This document shows, one piece after another, positions 1 to 6,913 of a stretch of 7,296 bases of DNA. The stretch spans positions 1 through 7,296 of the forward strand of contig JAGFXQ010000186.1 of the NCBI GenBank assembly GCA_017861355.1, read 5' to 3'. Made by a program: the position numbers and the translations under genes. The notes beneath the pieces were generated by a model that was not told the origin of the DNA, searched no databases, and saw nothing but the letters and a program-made list of their open reading frames with translations. How positions within the stretch are numbered: position 1 is the first letter of the stretch; the number at the start of each line of letters is the position of its first letter. This DNA comes from Bacillota bacterium. GTDB taxonomy: Bacteria > Bacillota > Clostridia > Lachnospirales > Lachnospiraceae.

Positions 1-23
1 TTGGACAAGGAGGGTTCTTTCCT

Positions 24-1175
24 ATGAATTATCATATTAATACAAAATGTCTTTATGGAAATCATGACAAAAGCCCTGTCGATAATACCGGTGCCATAAG
101 CTTCCCTATCTATCAGACAGCAACCTTTGCGCATCCCGATGTTGGCAGCAGTACAGGTTATGATTACTCCCGTCTTCAGAATCCCACCAGAGAGCAGCTG
201 GAAAAGGTGGTTGCTTCCTTGGAAAATGGGATTGATGCGGTTGCCTTCAGCTCAGGAATGGCTGCTATGAATGCTCTGATGGAATTATTTCAACCCGGAG
301 ATCATATTCTGGCCTCCAATGATTTATACGGCGGAACAATTCGAATCTTCAATCAGATTAATAAGAAAAATGGAATAGAGGTTACTTATCTTGATACCTC
401 AGATGCTGACTTAGTAGAAAATAGCATTAAGAATAACACAAAAGCAATCTTTGTAGAGACACCAACCAACCCGATGATGAATATAACTGACCTTGGGGCA
501 ATTGCACGGATAGCAAAGTCTCATCAGCTGTTATTTCTGGTGGATAACACCTTTTTATCGCCTTATTTTCAGAATCCGATTGATTTTGGGGCAGATGTGG
601 TATTGCATAGCGGAACAAAATTCTTAGGCGGCCACAATGATACTCTTGCCGGATTCTTGGTACTGGCAAGTACTTCTCTTTCCGAACAAATCCGCTTTAT
701 TCTGAAGACCACCGGGTCAGGACTAGCTCCGTTTGACAGTTGGTTATTACTTCGCGGTATTAAGACACTAGCCATCCGAATGGAAGCACAACAGAAGAAC
801 GCCATCGCAATCGCCGAGTGGTTAAAGAATCAGGATAAAATCCGTAGCATCTATTATGTCGGACTCCCCAGTCACCCTGGTTATGAAGTGAATCTAAGAC
901 AATCCAGAGGCTTCGGCAGCATGATCTCCTTCCATGTGGATACTCCCGCTACCGCATTCCGCATCTTACGTAAGGTCAATTTGATTCAATATGCAGAGAG
1001 TCTTGGTGGAGTTGAAAGCCTGATTACTTATCCGATGCTTCAGACTCACGCTGATGTCCCTGTGGAGGAACGGGAAGCAAAAGGTATTAATGATACATTA
1101 CTGAGATTCTCTGTTGGAATTGAGAAGGTGGAGGATTTGATTGCTGACTTAGCACAGGCACTGGAAGAAAAATGA
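24..1175 (+). CDS. Gamma-type Cys/Met metabolism PLP enzyme (cystathionine gamma-synthase/gamma-lyase class)
   Basis: A complete 383-residue PLP enzyme of the MetB/MetC/CTH family, at the usual length, cytosolic and with no signal peptide. It has the adjacent-subunit phosphate-binding Y48-x-R50, the SSGMAA phosphate loop at 76-81, the PLP-stacking Tyr102 (DLYGG), Asp174 (VDNTF) for the pyridine nitrogen, and the Schiff-base Lys199 in HSGTKFLGGHND. Glu325 in AESLGG is the residue typical of enzymes acting at the gamma carbon (cystathionine gamma-synthase and gamma-lyase); E. coli MetC-type beta-lyases have Tyr there. Arg361 (LLRFSVG) is the likely substrate-carboxylate ligand. The ATG at 24 follows AAGGAGG at 7-13 with a 10-nt gap. 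The next gene is a C-S beta-lyase 34 nt downstream, which favours cystathionine (or direct homocysteine) synthesis from an activated homoserine, as in MetI/MetB. A gamma-lyase or O-acetylhomoserine sulfhydrylase role cannot be excluded, so no symbol is given. The promoter lies outside the window. Confidence 0.93.
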   Translation: MNYHINTKCLYGNHDKSPVDNTGAISFPIYQTATFAHPDVGSSTGYDYSRLQNPTREQLEKVVASLENGIDAVAFSSGMAAMNALMELFQPGDHILASNDLYGGTIRIFNQINKKNGIEVTYLDTSDADLVENSIKNNTKAIFVETPTNPMMNITDLGAIARIAKSHQLLFLVDNTFLSPYFQNPIDFGADVVLHSGTKFLGGHNDTLAGFLVLASTSLSEQIRFILKTTGSGLAPFDSWLLLRGIKTLAIRMEAQQKNAIAIAEWLKNQDKIRSIYYVGLPSHPGYEVNLRQSRGFGSMISFHVDTPATAFRILRKVNLIQYAESLGGVESLITYPMLQTHADVPVEEREAKGINDTLLRFSVGIEKVEDLIADLAQALEEK

Positions 1176-1209
1176 TATGAATAAGGATAGATTATGATAG
1201 GAGGAATAT

Positions 1210-2382
1210 ATGAATTACAATTTTAATCAGATGACAGATCGAAGGAATACGAATTCCATCAAATATGATTTTGCTGTAGAGCGAGGGAAACCCTCCGATG
1301 TATTGCCTCTCTGGGTAGCTGACATGGATTTTCCTGCTCCGCAGGAAGTACTGGATGCCATTGGGCAAGCGGTGACACATGGAATCTTTGGTTATACTGA
1401 AGTAAAACGCGAGTATTTTGATGTACTGCATGATTGGTTCTATCATAACCACCATTGGGATACCCGTGAAGAGTGGCTAATCAAAACACCAGGAGTCGTC
1501 TTTGCAATTACTATGGCGATCCGCGCACTGACCAGCGAGGGGGATCGTGTAATGATTCAGCAGCCGGTCTATTACCCCTTTCAGGAAGCCATAAAACTCA
1601 ATAACCGTAAGCTGATTGTGAATTCACTTGTTAACAAGGATAATAGATACATCATTGATTTTGATGATTTTGAACGCAAAATCATTCAAGAGAACGTGAA
1701 GCTCTTTCTTTTATGCAGTCCTCATAATCCGGTCGGCAGAGTGTGGACTAAAACTGAACTCACCAGATTGGGCGAAATATGCCTGAAGCATAATGTGATC
1801 GTCGTATCCGATGAGATTCACTGTGATTTCACCTATCCCGGTTATCAACACACGGTATTTGCTAATATCAATGATGATTTTGCCGATCATTCGATCATCT
1901 GCACCGCACCAAGTAAATCCTTTAATCTCGCCGGTCTTCAGATCTCTAATATATTTATCAAGAATGAAATGCTACGGCAGAAGTTGAAGCTCGAGATTAC
2001 GAAGAGCGGTTATAGCCAATTGAACACCCTTGGTTTAGTTGCCTGCAAGGCAGCTTATGAATATGGTGAGCCCTGGATTACTCAGTTGAAAGCATACTTA
2101 TCTGGAAATCTTCAGTATCTCAGGGCCTTTCTGGAGGAAAAGCTCCCGATGCTTAAGCTTATCGAACCGGAAGGTACTTATCTGGTATGGATTGATTTTC
2201 GTAACTTAAATCTGCACCGTAAGGACTTAGAGGAATTGATCGTACATAAAGCAAAGCTTTGGCTGGATTCCGGGCATATCTTCGGAAGTGAGGGTGATGG
2301 CTTTGAGAGGGTTAATATTGCCTGCCAGCGCGAGACTTTAGTGCGAGCTTTGAACCAGTTATATCAGGCAATTGTATCATAG
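1210..2382 (+). CDS. patB: PatB/MalY-family cystathionine beta-lyase (C-S lyase)
   Basis: A complete 390-residue fold-type I PLP enzyme of the MalY/PatB branch of class I/II aminotransferases, cytosolic and of normal length. Visible family marks are PLWVADMDFPAP near 33-44, tyrosines 121-122 in QPVYYPF, Asn173 in SPHNPVGR, Asp201 in VVSDEIHCDF, the PLP lysine Lys236 in APSKSFNLAG, and Arg374 in NIACQR, the probable alpha-carboxylate ligand. Members cleave the C-S bond of cystathionine to give homocysteine, pyruvate and ammonia, and often also act on cysteine or other S-conjugates. The ATG at 1210 follows AGGAGG at 1199-1204 by 5 nt. It is almost certainly co-transcribed with the gamma-type enzyme just upstream, so the pair supplies both steps of forward trans-sulfuration. 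The gene ends inside a hairpin shared with the convergent GGDEF gene and overlaps that gene by 6 bp. The extra regulatory role known for E. coli MalY is not implied here. Confidence 0.93.
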   Translation: MNYNFNQMTDRRNTNSIKYDFAVERGKPSDVLPLWVADMDFPAPQEVLDAIGQAVTHGIFGYTEVKREYFDVLHDWFYHNHHWDTREEWLIKTPGVVFAITMAIRALTSEGDRVMIQQPVYYPFQEAIKLNNRKLIVNSLVNKDNRYIIDFDDFERKIIQENVKLFLLCSPHNPVGRVWTKTELTRLGEICLKHNVIVVSDEIHCDFTYPGYQHTVFANINDDFADHSIICTAPSKSFNLAGLQISNIFIKNEMLRQKLKLEITKSGYSQLNTLGLVACKAAYEYGEPWITQLKAYLSGNLQYLRAFLEEKLPMLKLIEPEGTYLVWIDFRNLNLHRKDLEELIVHKAKLWLDSGHIFGSEGDGFERVNIACQRETLVRALNQLYQAIVS

Positions 2383-2406
2383 GTCCTTTGATACGATTGC
2401 TTTGTT
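2368..2406 (+). terminator. Hairpin terminator shared by two convergent gene ends
   Basis: Arms at 2368-2379 and 2389-2400 pair over 12 bp around a 9-nt loop. In the + transcript all positions pair, with one U-G wobble (2373 with 2395). In the - transcript that position becomes a C-A mismatch. The U-rich stretch TTTGTT follows on the + side at 2401-2406, so it should work best for the patB transcript. The stem is only moderately GC-rich and the T run is broken, so efficiency is uncertain. Both stop codons lie within the hairpin. Confidence 0.6.
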
Positions 2407-4023
2407 ACGGCTCAAGGCTTTCGCCTTATATAGTTGTCGGTCAGCATTTTGAATCAATTCATCCACATTAGTAAAATCGGACAAGTTACCCCATACCCCA
2501 CCTACACTAATGGTTAGATGTTGATTTGTTTCCTTTTCTTCAAAGCTGATCGACATCTCTTCCACCTGGGAGCGGAACAACTCACCGATTTCTATAGCTT
2601 CATTATAATTTATATTTAAAGCAAGATAGATGAACTCCTCACCACCATATCTTCCAAAAACATCATTTCGTTGCATCTGAATCTTCTTGATACAACCTGC
2701 CACCTTCTGCAGGCATTGATCTCCGATCACATGCCCCCAGTTATCATTGTATTTCTTAAAGTTATCGATATCTAATATGAACAGCGCGATTGGCAGATCC
2801 TGACCGGCTGCTTTCTCCCAGATTCTCATCAATTCCTTATTAATATATCTTCGATTCGGAATCCCGGTAAGTTCATCCTCATACGCTTTCTTCTCAAGGA
2901 CTTCGTTTATTCTATGTATCTTCACCAACTCGTTCTTCTGTCGTTCAATTTCCAATTCCAGACGGGTGTTGATCACTTCCGAATTATTAACTTCCCGATT
3001 GTCATTCAAATGATCCAGCTCAATCTTCATCGCAGTAAATCTATTACCTATTACCGAGACAGAAATCTCCTTTTCGATATGATGATACCGTTTGAAACAA
3101 CCCAATGCATTCTGATAATCTGAGTTTCCCTCATAATACTCCGCCATTAACTCATATGCCTTACATAATTTCTTCTTTGCATTGGTATCTTCTGCATACT
3201 GGATTGCCAGATCAAAGTAGTACAAAGACACATTTCGAGCACGTACCGTTTCGAGCTGTGTAATATTTAATAACACATCGATCGAATAATATTTATTATC
3301 TACACTTTCTAATCTTCGGAGTGCAGAATAGAAATACTCTTCGGCTAACTGAGTATCCTTCTTGCTCAAATATACTTTTCCCAATTTATTCTCAGTCTCA
3401 GCGAGAGTGATGATATCGTCGTCCTTCAGAATCAGCTGGTAACTTTGATCGAAGTATTCCAGTGCTTCATCCAACTTATCTTGAAGATAATATACCTCAC
3501 CGATATTACCTAACAGAGATGCGATATTCCGATCAGCGTTAATCTCTCTGCTAATGGAAAGTCCTTGATTGTAATAATCCAGGGCTTTCTCATACCTCAT
3601 TGATTCTCGGAAAGCTTCTCCAATATTATTGAGTACACAACTTAGCATATATTGGTCCGGATGTTGTTCCAATATAGTTCGTGCCTTGACTAGGTACCGA
3701 AGTGATTGCTCATATTCCGAATCATAGAAATAGGCGATACTGATCAGGTTTAAGGCTTTTATTTGTCCCTCAAATATCTGCAGCTCATCATATAGTTCAA
3801 GCGCATCATAGGAGCATTGCAACATATCATTGATTTCTGATTTGGCTCGATAAGCGAAGGAAAGGCCGATCAGTGCATTTGCTTCCTCTTCTTTAAAATG
3901 GTGCTCCTTTGCCAAATCATAGGCTTCTTTGCTTAGCTCATAGGCCATTGTCGGATAAGTTAATGATATTCGCTTAGACTCAGATAGAAGCTCTTTTATC
4001 TTTGTCTGTATATGACTCTTCAT
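2377..4023 (-). CDS. TPR-repeat, coiled-coil, GGDEF diguanylate cyclase
   Basis: A 548-residue protein that probably makes cyclic di-GMP from two GTP. Residues about 20-320 are tandem TPR-like helical hairpins (for example NNIGEAFRESMRYEKALDYY and GNIGEVYYLQDKLDEALEYF). About 325-375 is charged and probably coiled coil. The GGDEF domain spans about 380-545, with DELTGIPNRR at 383-392, the metal site LDIDNFKKYND (Asp418), GHVIGD, and an intact GGEEF active site at 460-464. The inhibitory RxxD site before it reads QRND, so the key Arg is missing. No signal peptide or membrane segment is seen, so it should act in the cytoplasm, with the TPR part likely receiving a protein or peptide signal. An in-frame GTG at 4050 would add 9 residues, but the ATG at 4023 is chosen because GAGGAA sits just upstream. 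It appears monocistronic, with its own promoter. The signal it senses is unknown. Confidence 0.92.
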   Translation of the reverse strand: MKSHIQTKIKELLSESKRISLTYPTMAYELSKEAYDLAKEHHFKEEEANALIGLSFAYRAKSEINDMLQCSYDALELYDELQIFEGQIKALNLISIAYFYDSEYEQSLRYLVKARTILEQHPDQYMLSCVLNNIGEAFRESMRYEKALDYYNQGLSISREINADRNIASLLGNIGEVYYLQDKLDEALEYFDQSYQLILKDDDIITLAETENKLGKVYLSKKDTQLAEEYFYSALRRLESVDNKYYSIDVLLNITQLETVRARNVSLYYFDLAIQYAEDTNAKKKLCKAYELMAEYYEGNSDYQNALGCFKRYHHIEKEISVSVIGNRFTAMKIELDHLNDNREVNNSEVINTRLELEIERQKNELVKIHRINEVLEKKAYEDELTGIPNRRYINKELMRIWEKAAGQDLPIALFILDIDNFKKYNDNWGHVIGDQCLQKVAGCIKKIQMQRNDVFGRYGGEEFIYLALNINYNEAIEIGELFRSQVEEMSISFEEKETNQHLTISVGGVWGNLSDFTNVDELIQNADRQLYKAKALSRNKAIVSKDL

Positions 4024-4027
4024 ATAG

Positions 4028-4033
4028 TTCCTC
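4028..4033 (-). promoter_or_regulatory. Ribosome binding site that sets the GGDEF gene start
   Basis: On the - strand GAGGAA lies 4 nt before the ATG at 4023-4021 (AGGA core, 5-nt gap). The in-frame GTG at 4050 and the ATG at 4035 have no comparable site, so translation most likely begins at 4023. Confidence 0.7.
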
Positions 4034-4054
4034 ATTTCTATCGATGTCACAATA

Positions 4055-4073
4055 CCGGAAGGATGATCTCCGG
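4055..4073 (-). other. Small stem-loop in the GGDEF gene leader
   Basis: CCGGA at 4055-4059 and TCCGG at 4069-4073 are perfect inverted repeats around a 9-nt loop, inside the predicted 5' leader and about 30 nt before the chosen start. It ends too far from the ribosome binding site to mask it directly. Its role, if any, is unknown. Confidence 0.3.
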
Positions 4074-4127
4074 AATTTGTTGTCTATTTATTGTATCTTA
4101 ATTCTCATTTTCTTCCTTCTATTTGAT

Positions 4128-4156
4128 ATTATATTACAATTTACCCTTAAATACAA
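4128..4156 (-). promoter_or_regulatory. Probable sigma-A promoter of the GGDEF gene
   Basis: On the - strand a perfect -10 TATAAT (4133-4128) lies 17 bp after TTGTAT (4156-4151), which keeps only the TTG of the -35 consensus. The predicted transcription start is near 4121, giving a leader of about 100 nt. The region is AT-rich, so a chance TATAAT is possible, but the spacing is right and a promoter is expected here. Confidence 0.5.
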
Positions 4157-4209
4157 ATATCTTCTATTCGCACCTTTTTAGTAAATCACAACTTAATTAT
4201 GAACAAAAA

Positions 4210-4308
4210 GGATGTTATAAAGTATTAACTTTGTATACTGCAGCTAATATCATTCGACTTTGAATGACACCCACTATAGTGATACTGATTAATTGTTTTA
4301 TAACATCC
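4210..4308. repeat. 99-bp imperfect palindrome (terminator, structured RNA or MITE-like)
   Basis: The ends GGATGTTATAAA (4210-4221) and TTTATAACATCC (4297-4308) are perfect 12-bp inverted repeats. Pairing continues inward through two G-U pairs (in + RNA) and ATTAA/TTAAT (4224-4228 with 4289-4293), then GTAT/ATAC (4233-4236 with 4282-4285). It closes with a 6-bp apical stem, TCATTC/GAATGA (4250-4255 with 4262-4267), around loop GACTTT. CACTATAGTG at 4272-4281 is a separate perfect palindrome. Read on the - strand the outer stem is followed by TTTTTG (4209-4204), so it could end transcription of the upstream GH94 gene. It carries no coding capacity. A 7-bp direct repeat TAATTAT lies 9 nt outside each end (4194-4200 and 4318-4324). 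Confidence 0.65.
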
Positions 4309-4374
4309 CTATATCTATAATTATTTTGTATCTCTATCTTCGTTTCCTGACACTGTCTACGTACAACAAACGCT

Positions 4375-6771
4375 TTACATAATCAGTAATACTTCATTTA
4401 CTTCCTTCATCATGTCTTCCGGTAAGTAGTTCTTCTCCAGCTTCACGCCGTTGACATAGAATTCCTTACAGCCACTCTCAGCACCATTTGGGTTCTGAAC
4501 TTTAATGTTCAGCTTCTTGCCACGGAAGTTCTTCTCGATGGTGACTTCTTTCCAAACGCTTGGAATGCTCGGTGCAATCAGAAGTCCGTTCAGGTCAGGT
4601 CTCATACCTAGAATACCTTCTACACTTCCTACCATCACGGTAGATGCAGTTCCGGTTAACCAATGCGTATGGGAGCGGCCAAAGAACGGGCTATCCGTTG
4701 CTTCGGTGAACTGCCCGTGTGCATAAGGCTCAATCACACGTATCTCGGCATAATCGTTCTGAGTCGCAGGGCAGCACTCGGTAAAGTATTCATAAGCACG
4801 ATTACCATGTCCCATCAGTGACTCCGCCAGGATGATCCATCCCTGAGGCTGTGAGAAGATACCGCCATTCTCCTTCGTCGAAGGATTGAAGAGAATTGCA
4901 AGTGCACCGTCAAAAGCATGATTGACATACGAAGGAGCCATCGTTCTGACACCATACTTCGTATTCAATTCTCTATGAACACTCTCCAGAGCAAGTTCTG
5001 CCTGCTCCTTCGTTGCATGTCCGCTGATCACTGACCAGGACTGGGGATTTACCCACATGCTTGCTTCCGGATCCTTCTTGGAACCGATGACCTGTCCATC
5101 CTCCTTGAAGCCACGGATGAAGCGGTCGCCTTCCCAACAGTTTTCATTTAAAGTATCTCCAAGCTCTTTCTGTATCTTGTCAAGATAAGAGATATAATCT
5201 TTATCGTTTCTGTCTGTAGCAATATCACGGATAACATTCATTGCATAATATAGCTGGAAGGCTACGAAGGTGGACTCACCCTTCTTGCCCAGTCTTAAGC
5301 AGTCATTCCAGTCTGCATGGAGACCGGCCGGCATGTTATGCACACTCAGTCTCTCCATGGAGAACTGAATGGCACGTTTTAAATGATCATATACATCGCC
5401 CTGCTCTTTATTCGCATAAGGGATGACCTCATCTAAGAACTTCTTGTCACCGGTTTCCGCCATGTATTTGTATACGGTCGGGAACAACCATAAGGCATCG
5501 TCTGCACGGTAAGCCGGATGTCCGGTTGCCTGTACATAGGAAGCATCGTCCGGTGTATCCTCATGTCCTGCATTGTGGTCAAATTTAACGAGAGGAAGAC
5601 CACCACCGTTATCTACCTGTGCAGATAGCATGAAGCGGATTTTGTCCTTTGCCATGGAAGGGTCCAGATGGATGATACCCTGGATATCCTGAACCGTATC
5701 ACGATAACCATAACCGTTACGCAGTCCGGCATAGATGAAGGAAGCAGCTCTGGACCAGATAAAGGTAATAAAGCATTGGTACGCATTCCAGGTATTGAGC
5801 ATTGCATTGAAGTTCTCATCCGGTGTCTTCACCTGGAAGTTGGATAATTTGCCATGCCAATAATTCTTCAATTCATTCATCTCATCTTCTACGGTCTTAA
5901 GATCCGCATATTCATCTAAGATTGCCTTCGACTGTACATCGTTCTTCTGGCCAAGGAGGAATACAAATTCCCTGCTCTCACCGGGCTGTAAGGTCATCTT
6001 GGAATGAAGAGCACCGCATGCATTGGAGTTATAATTGAGCACGTTATCACACATACCCTGCTCCACTGCAATCGGGTTATGGAAGCTATGGTAGCTTCCG
6101 ATGAAATGAGACTTATCGCCATTGTAGGAGGTAACCTCAGCACCGGCTATTCCAAAGAAGCGCTCCTTGTAATTGGTACCTTCGGCATTTTTCCCTGTAT
6201 TTTCATTAATTGTCTGTAATATCTTATTGCCACCCTTAAAGTAAGTCTTAGTGATGAAAAGTGTATACTGCAGGTTCACCTGATCATTCTCATAATTACT
6301 CTCATTCGTGAATTCTACAAATCCAAAAGTTGAGATGTTACGGGGCTGATCTCCGGCATTTTTCAGAGTAACCTTCCATACCTCATGGGTCTTATTCAGA
6401 GGAACATAATATAATACCTCGGATTCAATTCCCTTGTATTTTGCTTTAATCGTGGTGTATGCCGTACCATGATGACACTGACTGGAGTACTCGGTTAATG
6501 GCTTACCAACCGGCTGCCAGGATGCGGACCAATAATCCTTCGTATCATCATCACGCAGATAAACATATCTCCCCGGTTTATCCTCCTGATTAAAGATGTA
6601 ACGGCTAATTCTTCCGTTGGCACCACTCTTTACGAAGCTATAGCCACCGGCATTTCCTGAGATAATTGCGCCGTATTCCGGTGAACCCAGGTAATTTGCC
6701 CAGGGTGCCGGAGTATCCGGTCTCGTAATCACATATTCCTTGTCTTTCTCATTAAAATAACCGTAATTCAT
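4375..6771 (-). CDS. GH94 inverting beta-disaccharide phosphorylase (substrate unresolved)
   Basis: A complete 798-residue cytosolic glycoside phosphorylase of family GH94 (former GT36), which uses phosphate to split a beta-linked disaccharide into a sugar 1-phosphate and a free sugar. The N-terminal beta-sandwich part (about 1-300) opens with KEYVITRPDTPAPWANYLG. The (alpha/alpha)6 barrel follows, with NGYGYRDTVQD at 352-362 (Arg357 and Asp358 for the donor-site sugar) and HADWNDCL at 485-492, where Asp490 is the general acid. Phosphate-site residues Arg351 and Thr706-Gly707 (HWLTGT) are present, but Gln641 (FSQPQGW) replaces the usual His. The N-terminus resembles chitobiose phosphorylase as much as cellobiose phosphorylase, and a cellobionic-acid-type enzyme is also possible. 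The ATG at 6771 is chosen because it follows GGGGAGG and matches the family start. The reading frame stays open to an ATG at 6852 without a good ribosome site. The GH8 gene lies 142 bp upstream on the same strand. Confidence 0.92.
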   Translation of the reverse strand: MNYGYFNEKDKEYVITRPDTPAPWANYLGSPEYGAIISGNAGGYSFVKSGANGRISRYIFNQEDKPGRYVYLRDDDTKDYWSASWQPVGKPLTEYSSQCHHGTAYTTIKAKYKGIESEVLYYVPLNKTHEVWKVTLKNAGDQPRNISTFGFVEFTNESNYENDQVNLQYTLFITKTYFKGGNKILQTINENTGKNAEGTNYKERFFGIAGAEVTSYNGDKSHFIGSYHSFHNPIAVEQGMCDNVLNYNSNACGALHSKMTLQPGESREFVFLLGQKNDVQSKAILDEYADLKTVEDEMNELKNYWHGKLSNFQVKTPDENFNAMLNTWNAYQCFITFIWSRAASFIYAGLRNGYGYRDTVQDIQGIIHLDPSMAKDKIRFMLSAQVDNGGGLPLVKFDHNAGHEDTPDDASYVQATGHPAYRADDALWLFPTVYKYMAETGDKKFLDEVIPYANKEQGDVYDHLKRAIQFSMERLSVHNMPAGLHADWNDCLRLGKKGESTFVAFQLYYAMNVIRDIATDRNDKDYISYLDKIQKELGDTLNENCWEGDRFIRGFKEDGQVIGSKKDPEASMWVNPQSWSVISGHATKEQAELALESVHRELNTKYGVRTMAPSYVNHAFDGALAILFNPSTKENGGIFSQPQGWIILAESLMGHGNRAYEYFTECCPATQNDYAEIRVIEPYAHGQFTEATDSPFFGRSHTHWLTGTASTVMVGSVEGILGMRPDLNGLLIAPSIPSVWKEVTIEKNFRGKKLNIKVQNPNGAESGCKEFYVNGVKLEKNYLPEDMMKEVNEVLLIM

Positions 6772-6775
6772 ATTT

Positions 6776-6783
6776 ACCTCCCC
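6776..6783 (-). promoter_or_regulatory. Strong ribosome binding site that sets the GH94 start
   Basis: On the - strand GGGGAGGT (6783-6776) lies 4 nt before the ATG at 6771-6769. It decides the start against the in-frame ATGs at 6852 (no site) and 6831 (weak AAGGGA). Confidence 0.85.
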
Positions 6784-6803
6784 ATTCGAGGCTTCGAGCA
6801 TCT

Positions 6804-6836
6804 CAAGTATGTGTACGCAGCGCTGATACATACTTG
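6804..6836 (-). other. 9-bp stem-loop in the GH8-GH94 spacer
   Basis: CAAGTATGT (6804-6812) and ACATACTTG (6828-6836) are perfect inverted repeats around a 15-nt loop containing the palindrome CAGCGCTG. It sits about 20 nt before the GH94 ribosome binding site on the - transcript and has no T run, so it is not a terminator. It may protect the 5' end of a processed GH94 message or bind a regulator as dyad DNA. The function is inferred only from position. Confidence 0.5.
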
Positions 6837-6870
6837 CTTCCCTTAAAAGCATAATTATTTATTATATATG

Positions 6871-6894
6871 AAACAAACCCTTATACGGGTGTTT
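6871..6894 (-). terminator. Weak terminator-like hairpin after the GH8 gene
   Basis: On the - strand, starting 19 nt after the GH8 stop, AAACACCC can pair with GGGTTTGTTT around a 6-nt loop. This gives eight base pairs with a 2-nt bulge. The T-rich part belongs to the stem itself and no clean T run follows, so read-through into GH94 is likely. It could act as a partial terminator. Confidence 0.25.
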
Positions 6895-6913
6895 TCCAAT
6901 TATTCTCTCTGCA

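Larger units (their letters stand above)
4024..4374. other. 351-bp non-coding gap between GH94 and GGDEF genes
   Basis: This AT-rich stretch separates two - strand genes and carries no convincing ORF. From right to left it holds about 66 bp after the GH94 stop with no clear feature, then the 99-bp palindrome at 4210-4308, a sigma-A-like promoter at 4128-4156, a leader of about 100 nt, and a small CCGGA/TCCGG stem-loop at 4055-4073. No cyclic di-GMP riboswitch or other riboswitch consensus was recognised. Confidence 0.75.

Noticed and set aside
4024..4209. A cyclic di-GMP riboswitch in the leader of the GGDEF gene.
   Set aside because: The conserved core bases of class I and II cyclic di-GMP riboswitches were not found; only one small 5-bp stem is present.
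4194..4324. TAATTAT direct repeats as a proven target-site duplication.
   Set aside because: They are 7 bp in AT-rich DNA and lie 9 nt away from the palindrome ends on both sides, so chance is a fair explanation; kept only as a hint in the palindrome finding.
4360..4380. A cre-like sequence (TGTAAAGCGTTTG on the - strand) at the GH94 stop codon.
   Set aside because: It does not fit the CcpA consensus because one base is inserted before CG, and it lies at the 3' end of the gene where a carbon-repression site would be out of place.
4505..5426. Short open frames on the + strand opposite the GH94 gene.
   Set aside because: They lie antisense to a long, well-conserved coding region, have no ribosome sites and give protein sequences without family features.
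6861..6866. TATAAT on the - strand between GH8 and GH94 as a promoter -10.
   Set aside because: No -35-like hexamer lies 16-18 bp upstream (the position reads CCCGTA) and the stretch is AT-rich, so a separate GH94 promoter is not supported.
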